Positions 1 to 6,648 of a DNA stretch of 11,107 nt are shown here, one piece after another; position 1 is the stretch's first letter, and each line of letters begins with the position of its first letter. The stretch is from assembly GCA_900545935.1 (NCBI GenBank), contig URAP01000050.1, positions 1-11,107 on the forward strand, in the 5' to 3' direction. Below the pieces are notes generated by a model, which saw only the letters and a program-made list of their open reading frames with translations, made no database searches and had not been told where the DNA came from. Both the position numbers and the translations under genes were made by a program. The DNA comes from an uncultured Eubacteriales bacterium. GTDB taxonomy: Bacteria > Bacillota > Clostridia > Oscillospirales > CAG-272.

Positions 1-58
1 AGAAAGACTCCCTATTATAAAGTTTTCGCCAGGCCTTTTTCAAAAGGCCGCGTACTCC
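1..58 (-). repeat. 58-bp interspersed repeat module, copy 1
   Basis: These 58 bases are identical to 3614-3671, in the same orientation. The module contains a hairpin (GGCCTTTT paired with AAAAGGCC, 31-49) and, read on the minus strand, the string GCGAAAACTTTATAATAGGG. It lies just downstream of the stop codon of the minus-strand ABC gene, after a 14-bp tandem array. It may act as a transcription terminator or processed 3' end, although no clean U-tract follows the hairpin. The window edge may cut the copy. The identity is seen directly; the function is inferred. Confidence 0.9.
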
Positions 59-101
59 TCCCCGCGTACTCCTCGCCGCGTTCCCCTCGCCGCGTTCCCC
101 G
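46..101. repeat. 14-bp tandem repeat array, four units
   Basis: Four consecutive 14-base units start at 46, 60, 74 and 88: GGCCGCGTACTCCT, CCCCGCGTACTCCT, CGCCGCGTTCCCCT and CGCCGCGTTCCCCG. The first unit overlaps the right end of the 58-bp module. The array ends six bases before the stop codon of the minus-strand ABC gene (107-109). A second array with the same unit lies next to the asnS stop codon. Confidence 0.85.
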
Positions 102-106
102 CGCGC

Positions 107-1681
107 TCAAGATTTTGCTAAGCGCAGGGTTTTATTTGCCGCCTGTTGCAGCAGTTCGTCGTGTGTTACGACGATAACGGTCTTATCGCAGTTTTTTATG
201 TAGTCAGCCATCCAAGCGAGTGCTGTGGGGTCAAGATTATTACCGGGCTCGTCAAAAATCAAGAGATCCGTACCCTTGAGCAATGCCCTTGCAAGCGATA
301 TGCGTTGTCGTTCGCCGCCGGAAAGAACCTTTTCGCTGCGAGTCGCATCGCGATCGGCGAGATACAGAATGCCGAGCTGTTCCATAACCGCTTTAACGCG
401 CGCATCATCGGCGGAGAGGTCCCCGATTCTGACATTTTCAAGAACGCTTCCGTCGAACAGATACGGGTCCTGCTGAACGAAGGCAAAACACCTGCGCCAT
501 GCCTTCAGGTCCGTTTCGCGCAGCTCATGTCCGCCGACCTCTATGCTGCCGTCGTAGCCTTCAAACAATCCGCACAGCAGCATAATGAGCGTAGATTTTC
601 CGCTTCCGTTTACCCCCGTCACCGCGAGCTTATCCCCTTTTTCAACAGAGAAGGTCACATTGTCGAGAACAGGCTTATCTACGTATCGGAACGACAGCCC
701 ATCCACCCGAATAAGCGCGTCGTCCGCGACCTGCTCACCGCCGCGCCGCTCACCGTCCGAGTACAGCTTTTCTACGCGGTCAATATTGACGCGGAGCAGC
801 GGCAGGGTTCGGATGAAGCTTCCGACCTTTGAAAACAGCATACTATACACGCCCAGATATCCGACCATCGCGGCAACCGAGCCAATGGTGATATGCCCTC
901 GGCTTGCGAGCAGCACGCCGACGAAAAGCACCGTCAGGGTGCACAGCGGGTCGGCAGCCGAAAGAATGCTGCCCGCAATAGTGCGATATCTGCTGCTGCG
1001 TCTGACCGCGCGGCGGAAGTATCCGAGATAGAGACGGTCGAAGCGCTCAATGATTGCCTTTTTGAGCCCATACAGCCTGACGATGTGAGGTCTTTCGGTC
1101 ATTTCGGTCTCGTATTCGCGCAGCTCCGCTTGATATTCCTTATCCGCACGGTCAAACTTTGCCATAGCTTTTCTTGTGACTACGGGAACGGTAAGCTTGA
1201 GCGCGGAGACTGCCGCCGTTATGACGGTAAACAGCGGGCTGATTCCGACCGAGCTATACACGAGATAGGCAAATATTACGGGTATGATAACGACGTTCTC
1301 CGCGAGGTCCACGAAGTTGCACCGCATGTCTATCGGGTCATCATCGATGGAATACTGCACCTCTCCCGCTCCCATCTCGGACACCGACCGATAGGATTTA
1401 TCCAAAAAGCTCCCGACGCAGTACCGCTCATGCTTCAGAGAGCGGGTAAACATCAAGACCTCGCCGAACAGGCCTATCAGCGGAACGACGACGATATTCA
1501 CGGCAAGGCAGACAAGCATTTGCAGAAAGCTCCGCATACCGCCGTCTACGTTCATTCGCAGCACCGCATCCGCAAAGCTGCCGAGAATACCCGCCGTATA
1601 GACGGTCAGGATACCGCCGAGCAGATCGCCCGCGGCGTATACCGCTGCGGGGAGCAGCATCGCTGCAGCGCAGTCCGACAT
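107..1681 (-). CDS. ABC exporter half-transporter, permease fused to ATPase (partner B)
   Basis: This is a 524-aa ABC half-transporter with an N-terminal transmembrane domain and a C-terminal ATPase, expected in the cytoplasmic membrane. With the start at 1681, the hydrophobic segments fall within about residues 5-290. The Walker A motif GVNGSGKST is at 356-364, the Q-loop QQ at 403-404, the signature LSGGERQR begins at 453, Walker B LLIFDE is at 473-478, and the H-loop histidine is at 507. All ATPase residues look intact; the stretch after Walker B reads DEPGNNLD instead of the usual DEPT/SxxLD. The frame stays open up to 1780. I chose the ATG at 1681 because AGAGG lies 8 bases before it and it begins 10 bases after the stop of the upstream ABC gene. 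A TTG at 1720 or ATG at 1714, overlapping that gene, are alternatives. It probably pairs with the upstream gene as a heterodimer. The substrate cannot be read from the sequence. Confidence 0.9.
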   Translation of the reverse strand: MSDCAAAMLLPAAVYAAGDLLGGILTVYTAGILGSFADAVLRMNVDGGMRSFLQMLVCLAVNIVVVPLIGLFGEVLMFTRSLKHERYCVGSFLDKSYRSVSEMGAGEVQYSIDDDPIDMRCNFVDLAENVVIIPVIFAYLVYSSVGISPLFTVITAAVSALKLTVPVVTRKAMAKFDRADKEYQAELREYETEMTERPHIVRLYGLKKAIIERFDRLYLGYFRRAVRRSSRYRTIAGSILSAADPLCTLTVLFVGVLLASRGHITIGSVAAMVGYLGVYSMLFSKVGSFIRTLPLLRVNIDRVEKLYSDGERRGGEQVADDALIRVDGLSFRYVDKPVLDNVTFSVEKGDKLAVTGVNGSGKSTLIMLLCGLFEGYDGSIEVGGHELRETDLKAWRRCFAFVQQDPYLFDGSVLENVRIGDLSADDARVKAVMEQLGILYLADRDATRSEKVLSGGERQRISLARALLKGTDLLIFDEPGNNLDPTALAWMADYIKNCDKTVIVVTHDELLQQAANKTLRLAKS

Positions 1682-1691
1682 TATGCGACCT

Positions 1692-3287
1692 CTAAGCGAG
1701 CTTATCTTTCTCATGCTCAATGACCGTCCCCCTCTCTGCAAAATAAACGCGGTCGCAGACGTCGTCGAAAATCGAGTCATGAGTGACGATAAGCGACAGC
1801 CCTCTGCGTTTTTTCAGCTCGGAAAGCAGCAGAGTTTTCGATGCCGCATCGAGCGAATTCGTCGGCTCGTCCATAAGCAGTATCGTCGGCTCCGCCGCAA
1901 GCGCAAGAGCGAGAAACACCTTTTTCCGCTCGCCGCCCGAGAGCGTATTTATGTTCGTGCCGTCGAGCTGATCATCGTCGAGCCCGAAAACGCGCGCAAG
2001 CTGCATGACGGCGGAGACATCCGCACCGCAGACCATCCCGTAAAACTCGCGCGGGCAGACGGCAAGCGCGGCATCCTCCTGCGGGAGATAGAAGAGCCCA
2101 TGCGGAAAGCTGTCGGCGGAGATCGTTTCGGGCACGGCACCGCCGACGCGCACATCGCCTTCATCCGCGCGGAGCAGTCCGACTATCAGCTTCAGAAGAG
2201 TGGATTTTCCTGCGCCGTTCACGCCCTTGATAAGGCAAAGCCCCCCGGTCGGGAAAGCGACGCTCGCACGGTGCAGAATCTCCTTATCGCCGCGCTGCAG
2301 CGAAACATCGCTAAGCGATACGGATGCACCCTCGATCTCGCTGTGACCGACATCCTCATCGGAAAGACACTCGCCGAGGCGCGCTTCCGCCCGTCCGACC
2401 TCCGCAAAGCGTGGGATGGAATCGAAAATCGTTTTCGTCGCGGCAAAAAAGCTGCCCGCCAACGCTACCGCCTCTACCCCCGCGCCAAGCGAGACGATGC
2501 GCTTGAGCACCATGATTCCCACCGCCGCATACATGCCGTACTTGACAACCACAGAGGCAAACCCCGTCAGGACAGTCTCCGACGTACCGGTATATATACT
2601 CCTATTTCCTATCTTAACATAACCGTCATGCAGCTTTTTCAGCTTTTTCAGATACAGCTCCTTGAGGTCGTACAGCTTCAACGTGATAAAGCCGTGCCGT
2701 GCCTCAAGCAAATAATCGGTCAGCCTCGCCTCGGCGTCTCTCGTTTCGCTGTAATTCCGTTCAAATCGAGCTTTTAACACGAGCTTCGGAACACCCTGCA
2801 AGATCGACAGCAGAACCATGACGGCTGAAACAGCAAGGCTGAATCTCGATACGAAAAGAAGGTATGAAACACCCGTGAGCGCTCCGACGATGACGTTCGG
2901 ATAAAGCGACAGCAGCTTGTCCGTTGCGTTTGTAAAATCGTCGTTCATCCGCTCTTTGATCTCTCCGCTGCCGCACGCACAGAGCCACGGGAGCGGGCGT
3001 GATAAAAATCGGTCATAGAGCTCGAGCTTGCAGTTATGCAGCGCTTTTGAGCGCCTGCGCTCCTGACGTATACGGAGTAAAGTTTCGACCGAGCGGTAAC
3101 CGATAAGCAACGCGGCGAGCCACACGCCGTCTGCAAGAACTGCGCTCGTATCGCCCGACAATGCCGACTGTACAACACGCGCCATCAGCGCGGCAACAGC
3201 TAAATTGACGGGAATACCGACAGTACCGAGCAGCGTTTCGATAACCGCCGCTTTGCGTAGGTACCTTCTGAAAAAAGTGAATTTCAT
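1692..3287 (-). CDS. ABC exporter half-transporter, permease fused to ATPase (partner A)
   Basis: This 531-aa protein is an ABC half-transporter and the first gene of a two-gene minus-strand unit. About six hydrophobic segments lie within residues 12-290. The ATPase shows Walker A GVNGAGKST at 355-363, Q-loop Q403, signature LSGGERKK from 449, Walker B LLMDEPTNSLD around 470-480, and the H-loop histidine at 503. Both catalytic and structural residues are present, so the predicted heterodimer with the downstream gene would have two canonical ATP sites. AAAGGGA lies about 6 bases before the ATG at 3287. The stop at 1692 is 10 bases before the next start, consistent with translational coupling. 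There is no C39 peptidase domain. Function beyond export is unknown; drug, lipid or peptide efflux are all possible. Confidence 0.92.
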   Translation of the reverse strand: MKFTFFRRYLRKAAVIETLLGTVGIPVNLAVAALMARVVQSALSGDTSAVLADGVWLAALLIGYRSVETLLRIRQERRRSKALHNCKLELYDRFLSRPLPWLCACGSGEIKERMNDDFTNATDKLLSLYPNVIVGALTGVSYLLFVSRFSLAVSAVMVLLSILQGVPKLVLKARFERNYSETRDAEARLTDYLLEARHGFITLKLYDLKELYLKKLKKLHDGYVKIGNRSIYTGTSETVLTGFASVVVKYGMYAAVGIMVLKRIVSLGAGVEAVALAGSFFAATKTIFDSIPRFAEVGRAEARLGECLSDEDVGHSEIEGASVSLSDVSLQRGDKEILHRASVAFPTGGLCLIKGVNGAGKSTLLKLIVGLLRADEGDVRVGGAVPETISADSFPHGLFYLPQEDAALAVCPREFYGMVCGADVSAVMQLARVFGLDDDQLDGTNINTLSGGERKKVFLALALAAEPTILLMDEPTNSLDAASKTLLLSELKKRRGLSLIVTHDSIFDDVCDRVYFAERGTVIEHEKDKLA

Positions 3288-3382
3288 TTGTTCCCTTTCT
3301 CCATAATCTTTTCGTTGTGCGGGAGAGTGGCACGGAGAAGCGCCGTTGTCACTACGAATTCAGGCAAATCAGAGCTTTAGCC

Positions 3383-3418
3383 ACTTTTTCTTTGATTGCG
3401 CAAGCGCAAAGAAAAAGT
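3383..3418. repeat. Inverted repeat, 12-bp stem (hairpin A)
   Basis: ACTTTTTCTTTG at 3383-3394 is the exact reverse complement of 3407-3418. The 12-base loop contains the self-complementary TTGCGCAA. It is the first hairpin of a compact non-coding array in the gap between asnS and the ABC pair. Confidence 0.85.
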
Positions 3419-3421
3419 TAA

Positions 3422-3503
3422 CAAAAAGAAACGCCGATACAAGGGCTGCGCGCCCTTGACCCCGCCTCCTTTTGAAAAAGGAGGACGAAAACTTTTCTGC
3501 TGC
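3422..3503 (+). repeat. Hairpin-rich repeat element (hairpins B and C plus CGAAAACTTTT tail)
   Basis: After CAAAAAGAAACGCCG (3422-3436) comes hairpin B, CAAGGGC paired with GCCCTTG (3440-3458). Hairpin C follows, CCTCCTTTT paired with AAAAGGAGG (3465-3484), and then CGAAAACTTTTCTGCTGC (3486-3503). Hairpin C plus the tail has the same architecture as the reverse complement of the 58-bp module at 3614-3671, but with different stem bases and opposite orientation. A near copy of the opening string (CCAAAAGAAACGCCG) recurs at 11037-11051, also followed by a hairpin. I read this as a member of a genomic repeat family. No protein-coding signal is seen in 3288-3717. Confidence 0.65.
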
Positions 3504-3547
3504 GCACTGCCTCAGTCAGAGCGCAGCGGGCGAAACTTTTCTGCTGC
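3486..3547 (+). repeat. Short direct repeat pair CGAAA(A)CTTTTCTGCTGC
   Basis: CGAAAACTTTTCTGCTGC at 3486-3503 recurs as CGAAACTTTTCTGCTGC at 3531-3547, differing by one A. The intervening bases are G+C-rich. This looks like local duplication of the tail of the hairpin element. Confidence 0.7.
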
Positions 3548-3613
3548 CTAACGCCCCGGTCCGTGCGCCGCGACAAAACCTTTACTCCGCAATAATCTCA
3601 GCCGCTCTGCCCG

Positions 3614-3671
3614 AGAAAGACTCCCTATTATAAAGTTTTCGCCAGGCCTTTTTCAAAAGGCCGCGTACTCC
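3614..3671 (-). repeat. 58-bp interspersed repeat module, copy 2
   Basis: This copy matches positions 1-58 without a difference and, like copy 1, sits downstream of a minus-strand gene (asnS), separated from it by the 14-bp tandem array. The hairpin is at 3644-3662. On the minus strand it also contains TTGAAA (3656-3651), 18 bases, then TATAAT (3632-3627), a possible promoter pointing toward the ABC pair. Perfect identity over 3.6 kb suggests recent spread, gene conversion or strong constraint. Confidence 0.9.
3627..3656 (-). promoter_or_regulatory. Possible sigma-A promoter inside the repeat module
   Basis: On the minus strand TTGAAA (3656-3651) is followed after 18 bases by a perfect TATAAT (3632-3627). 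It would read toward the ABC pair, 340 bases away. I found no better promoter between 3288 and 3613. The same arrangement occurs in copy 1 (43-38 and 19-14). The -35 overlaps the repeat hairpin, so this may be coincidence. Confidence 0.3.
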
Positions 3672-3714
3672 AGGCCGCGTACTCCAGGCCGCGTACTCCT
3701 CTCCGCGTTCCTCG
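3659..3714. repeat. 14-bp tandem repeat array next to asnS stop codon
   Basis: Units GGCCGCGTACTCCA (3659), the same again (3673), GGCCGCGTACTCCT (3687) and a diverged CTCCGCGTTCCTCG (3701) lie in tandem. The array ends three bases from the asnS stop codon (3718-3720). It matches the array at 46-101 in unit length, unit number, order of divergence and position relative to a stop codon. Confidence 0.85.
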
Positions 3715-3717
3715 TAC

Positions 3718-5112
3718 TTAGAACTCTGCGCTGCCCGTAGTGCGCGGGAAGGACTCGACGTCGCGGATATTGCCGACACCGGTGACGTACATAATAAGTC
3801 GCTCGAAGCCGAGACCGAAGCCAGCATGCTTAGTACCGCCGTACTTGCGCAGCTCGAGGTACCACCAGTAGTCCTCTTTCTTGAGTCCGAACTTGTCGAG
3901 TGCGCGCTCGAGGTAATCGAGGCGCTCCTCTCTCTGCGAGCCGCCGATGAGCTCGCCTACACCCGGAACGAGCAGATCCATTGCCGCGACCGTCTCGCCG
4001 TCGTCGTTCAGGCGCATATAGAACGCCTTGATATCACGAGGCCAATCGGTGACGAACACGGGTCTGCCGTAGACCTTTTCGGTAAGATATCTTTCGTGCT
4101 CGGTCTGGAGGTCCATGCCCCATTCAACGGGATATTCAAACTTTTCACCGCTCTTCTTGAGCAGCTCGACCGACTCGGCATACTTAACTCTGCCGAAATC
4201 GCTGCCGATAATGTTCTCAAAGCGCGAGAGCAGCGTCTTGTCAACACGCTCGTTAAAGAATTCAAGCTCTGCACGGCAGTTCTTCATCAGGTGACGGATA
4301 ATATACTTCAGCATATCCTCTGCGAGCTGCATATCGTCCTCGAGGTCGGCAAACGCGATCTCGGGCTCCATCATCCAAAACTCAGCGGCATGGCGCGCAG
4401 TATTCGACTTTTCCGCACGGAAGGTCGGTCCGAAGGTATAGACGTTCGCATATGCCATAGCATAGGTCTCGGCGCTGAGCTGACCCGAAACGGTGAGGTT
4501 TGTCGACTTGCCGAAAAAGTCCTTTGAAAAGTCGACCTTGCCGTCCTCCGTGCGCGGCGGATTGTCGATATCGAGTGTGGTAATGCGGAACATCTCGCCC
4601 GCGCCCTCGCAGTCGCTGCCCGTGATTATCGGTGTGTGAACGTAGACGAAGCCGCGCTCATGGAAGAAACTGTGAATAGCAAACGCCGCCTCGCTGCGCA
4701 CGCGGAAAACCGCGCTGAAGAGGTTTGTGCGGGCACGCAGATGCGCCTGAGTGCGGAGAAACTCCATCGAGTGTCCCTTCTTCTGAAGCGGATAGTCGGG
4801 GGTAGACGTTCCCTCGACCTCGACCGCATCAGCCTTGAGCTCGAACGGCTGCTTTGCCTCGGGGGTAAGGGTAAAGATACCATGACATACGACGGCTGCG
4901 CCGACATTCTGTCCGGCTATCTCCGCGTAATTATCAATCTTTTCCGCCTCTATGACCACCTGGAGGCAGCTGAAATAGCTTCCGTCATTCAGCGTGATAA
5001 AGCCGAAAGCATTGCTTGCGCGCAGCGAACGGCACCAGCCTGCCACGGTTATCCTCTGCCCCGCAAATTTTTCCGGAGATTCATATAGTTCTCTGACGGT
5101 GATTCTCTTCAT
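3718..5112 (-). CDS. asnS: Asparaginyl-tRNA synthetase
   Basis: This 464-aa class IIb aminoacyl-tRNA synthetase attaches asparagine to tRNA-Asn in the cytoplasm, using ATP. The length is normal for the family. An OB-fold anticodon-binding domain covers about residues 15-100 (ITVAGWCRSLRASNAFGFI). The catalytic core follows, with VHTPIITGSDCEGAGEMF at 158-175 (motif 1 region), motif 2 FRAEKSNTARHAAEFWMMEP at 231-250, and motif 3 GFGLGFERL at 431-439 with the class II arginine at 438. The VSGQLSAE string and the C-terminal NIRDVESFPRT are typical of AsnRS rather than AspRS. The start at 5112 has GGAAAG 6-12 bases upstream. A sigma-A promoter lies about 70 bases upstream, and I see no T-box leader. 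It appears monocistronic. Confidence 0.97.
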   Translation of the reverse strand: MKRITVRELYESPEKFAGQRITVAGWCRSLRASNAFGFITLNDGSYFSCLQVVIEAEKIDNYAEIAGQNVGAAVVCHGIFTLTPEAKQPFELKADAVEVEGTSTPDYPLQKKGHSMEFLRTQAHLRARTNLFSAVFRVRSEAAFAIHSFFHERGFVYVHTPIITGSDCEGAGEMFRITTLDIDNPPRTEDGKVDFSKDFFGKSTNLTVSGQLSAETYAMAYANVYTFGPTFRAEKSNTARHAAEFWMMEPEIAFADLEDDMQLAEDMLKYIIRHLMKNCRAELEFFNERVDKTLLSRFENIIGSDFGRVKYAESVELLKKSGEKFEYPVEWGMDLQTEHERYLTEKVYGRPVFVTDWPRDIKAFYMRLNDDGETVAAMDLLVPGVGELIGGSQREERLDYLERALDKFGLKKEDYWWYLELRKYGGTKHAGFGLGFERLIMYVTGVGNIRDVESFPRTTGSAEF

Positions 5113-5184
5113 CTCTGTCTTTCCTTTCCCGTATTTTCATGCCCGCCGTAATGCCTGCGGACAGTTTTTCATCATAATAGATTA

Positions 5185-5213
5185 AGTATATCATAAAAAG
5201 CGGAGTTATGCAA
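5185..5213 (-). promoter_or_regulatory. Sigma-A promoter of asnS
   Basis: On the minus strand the -35 TTGCAT (5213-5208) and -10 TATACT (5190-5185) are 17 bases apart, with an extended -10 TG one base before the hexamer. This predicts a leader of about 65 bases before the asnS ATG at 5112. Confidence 0.75.
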
Positions 5214-5354
5214 TAACAAATAATTAAATTTTCGCCGCCTCGCGACTCATTTTCGCAGGATTGCGCACAAAAAATTGCAATTTTCGCACCCGCAGCCCCT
5301 TTACGAACCAAAAAATGAATTTTCGGCGCCGTCACAAAGCATCGAAAAAACCGC

Positions 5355-5383
5355 TTTACAATAACGACAAAGTATGGTATACT
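5355..5383 (+). promoter_or_regulatory. Sigma-A promoter of the alpha/beta hydrolase gene
   Basis: TTTACA (5355-5360) and TATACT (5378-5383) are 17 bases apart, and TGG directly before the -10 gives an extended -10 element. It diverges from the asnS promoter. The 5113-5480 gap otherwise holds only an AAAATTGCAATTTT palindrome (about 5269-5284) and no gene I can support. Confidence 0.75.
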
Positions 5384-5480
5384 TCAAAAAAAGTACCGTT
5401 CCTCACGCATCGCGTCGGTCCGGCATACGAAAGAATCAAGGCGCGGTCCGCCCGCCGTAAAACGAAACGGAGAAAGTAAT

Positions 5481-6293
5481 ATGGTAGAAAGCTGCAACAA
5501 GGACATCCTCCTTTGGGAGCATGGCGCTCCCTATTTTGACGAGAGCTACGGACAGCCGCAGCCGTCGCTTACCCCATACCTGCTCGAGAACGGTGAGGCC
5601 GGCAGAGGCTGCGTCATAGTCTGCCCCGGCGGCGCGTATATGGATCGCTCGGAGTGCGAGAGCGGCTGCATTGCGCAGATGTACCGCGACGCGGGCTTTA
5701 ATGCCTTTGTGCTGGGCTACCGCATCCGCCCGTATAAGTACCCCGCTCAGCTGCTCGACATCACCCGCGCCGTGCGCGTCGTGCGCTATAACGCAAAGCG
5801 CTGGGGTATCGACCCGTCGCACATCGCGATAACCGGCTTTTCCGCAGGCGGTCACCTCTGTGTGATGGGCACCGAGCTGTTTGACGGCGGGCTCGGCGAC
5901 GCCGCTGCGGACGATATCGACCGCGTAAGCTCGCGCCCCGACGCGGGAATACTCTGCTATCCCGTCGTTTCGTTCCTCGAATACGTAAACGAGGGCACAC
6001 GAGACACCCTGCTCGGCGATTCCCCCGACCCCGAGCTGCTCCGCCGCCTCTCGGGCGAGGAAAACGTCCCGGACGATATGCCGCCTATCTTCATGTGGCA
6101 CACATCTGACGACGAGGTCGTACCGGTCGAGAACAGCCTTCGCCTCGCGCTCGCGCTGCGCAAAAAGGAGATACCGTTCGAGCTGCACGTGTTCCCGCAC
6201 GGCTACCACGGACTCGGTCTCGCCGAGAGTCAGCCCGACGCGGCACAGTGGACAACGCTCGCATGTAACTGGCTGAAAACGCTCGGGTTTTGA
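5481..6293 (+). CDS. Alpha/beta-hydrolase, acetyl-esterase-like
   Basis: This 270-aa protein is a cytoplasmic alpha/beta-hydrolase fold esterase with no signal peptide. VIVCPGGAYMDRS (46-57) corresponds to the oxyanion-hole strand and turn (HGGG-like region). The nucleophile elbow GFSAGGH gives Ser121, HTSDDEVVPVENS gives the acid Asp211, and HGYHGLGL gives His243. The overall pattern resembles bacterial acetyl-esterase or carbohydrate-esterase enzymes related to xylan acetylesterases and BD-FAE, so removal of acetyl or short acyl groups from sugars is the likely reaction. The exact substrate cannot be read. GGAG (5469-5472) lies 8 bases before the ATG. The gene has its own promoter and G+C-rich codon use unlike the cassette that follows. 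Confidence 0.9.
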   Translation: MVESCNKDILLWEHGAPYFDESYGQPQPSLTPYLLENGEAGRGCVIVCPGGAYMDRSECESGCIAQMYRDAGFNAFVLGYRIRPYKYPAQLLDITRAVRVVRYNAKRWGIDPSHIAITGFSAGGHLCVMGTELFDGGLGDAAADDIDRVSSRPDAGILCYPVVSFLEYVNEGTRDTLLGDSPDPELLRRLSGEENVPDDMPPIFMWHTSDDEVVPVENSLRLALALRKKEIPFELHVFPHGYHGLGLAESQPDAAQWTTLACNWLKTLGF

Positions 6294-6407
6294 AGACGGG
6301 AACGGTGCAACGGAATAATATTTTGATACACCGTACGTGATTAAGCTATACCAAATAACCTATATTTTTTCTTGTTTTCTTGAAATAAAGTCATCAAAAC
6401 ATTTATT

Positions 6408-6440
6408 GCCTTTTTGTCAACATTACATTGACAAAAAGGC
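6408..6440. repeat. 13-bp perfect inverted repeat overlapping a promoter
   Basis: GCCTTTTTGTCAA (6408-6420) is the exact reverse complement of TTGACAAAAAGGC (6428-6440), with a 7-base spacer CATTACA. The right arm begins with the -35 hexamer TTGACA. No T-run follows on either strand, so a terminator is unlikely. An operator for a dimeric regulator is a reasonable reading, unproven. Confidence 0.75.
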
Positions 6441-6456
6441 GATGCTGATGTAAAAT
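6428..6456 (+). promoter_or_regulatory. Strong sigma-A promoter of the small-protein/ABC/protease cassette
   Basis: A consensus -35 TTGACA (6428-6433) and -10 TAAAAT (6451-6456) are 17 bases apart. Transcription should begin near 6463, giving a leader of about 185 bases before the first clear start codon at 6649. The -35 lies inside the right arm of the inverted repeat. Confidence 0.75.
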
Positions 6457-6508
6457 GAAGTCGGAAAAACAGAAAAATAAATAATATGCAAATATCCTAA
6501 AGTGCAAA

Positions 6509-6592
6509 ATGCTTATGTGTTTTACCCAATTGGATTGTATGTATGAACGCATAAGCTGCGACTTAATCGGTCTTGGCTTATGCGTTTTTTAA
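6509..6592 (+). CDS. Possible 27-aa cysteine-containing leader peptide
   Basis: An ATG at 6509 opens a 27-codon frame ending at TAA 6590-6592, exactly across the antiterminator and terminator arms. The peptide begins MLMCFTQLDC and ends GLGLCVF, with cysteines at 4, 10, 17 and 25. The ribosome binding site is weak (AAAGTG, 4 bases before), so translation is uncertain. If translated, ribosome position would decide which hairpin forms, as in leader-peptide attenuators of some Bacillota ABC transporter operons (bmrB-bmrCD type). It could equally be a chance frame, as G+T-rich terminator arms rarely contain stops. Confidence 0.25.
   Translation: MLMCFTQLDCMYERISCDLIGLGLCVF
6511..6556 (+). promoter_or_regulatory. 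Candidate antiterminator helix
   Basis: GCTTATGTGTT (6511-6521) can pair with AACGCATAAGC (6546-6556) through ten Watson-Crick pairs and one G-U pair, closing a 24-base loop. The same 6546-6556 segment forms the left arm of the downstream terminator, so the two structures exclude each other. Confidence 0.5.
6546..6590 (+). terminator. Intrinsic terminator in the operon leader (attenuator)
   Basis: AACGCATAAGC (6546-6556) pairs perfectly with GCTTATGCGTT (6576-6586) around a 19-base loop, and a six-T run (6585-6590) follows. It lies between the strong promoter and the first gene of the cassette, so read-through would be needed to express the operon. Without read-through the product would be an RNA of about 128 bases. 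I see no second promoter between it and 6649. Confidence 0.75.
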
Positions 6593-6648
6593 TAATCAAC
6601 ACTTAGCTGAAACATAATTGAATACGAAATAACGAAAGGATGCTAGAC

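Noticed and set aside
46..101. CRISPR array
   Set aside because: The 14-bp units are contiguous without spacers, and no cas genes are present.
146..2777. Long plus-strand open frames (228, 276 and 364 codons) opposite the ABC genes
   Set aside because: They are antisense to two clear ABC ATPase genes, have low-complexity Arg/His-rich translations, no family motifs and no ribosome binding sites.
3826..4527. 233-codon plus-strand frame opposite asnS
   Set aside because: It is the antisense shadow of a complete AsnRS, without recognisable domains.
5113..5185. T-box leader upstream of asnS
   Set aside because: The leader is only about 65 bases, with no T-box consensus string and no terminator/antiterminator pair.
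5436..6209. 257-codon minus-strand frame opposite the hydrolase
   Set aside because: The plus strand encodes an intact catalytic triad and has a promoter and ribosome binding site; the minus frame shows none of these.
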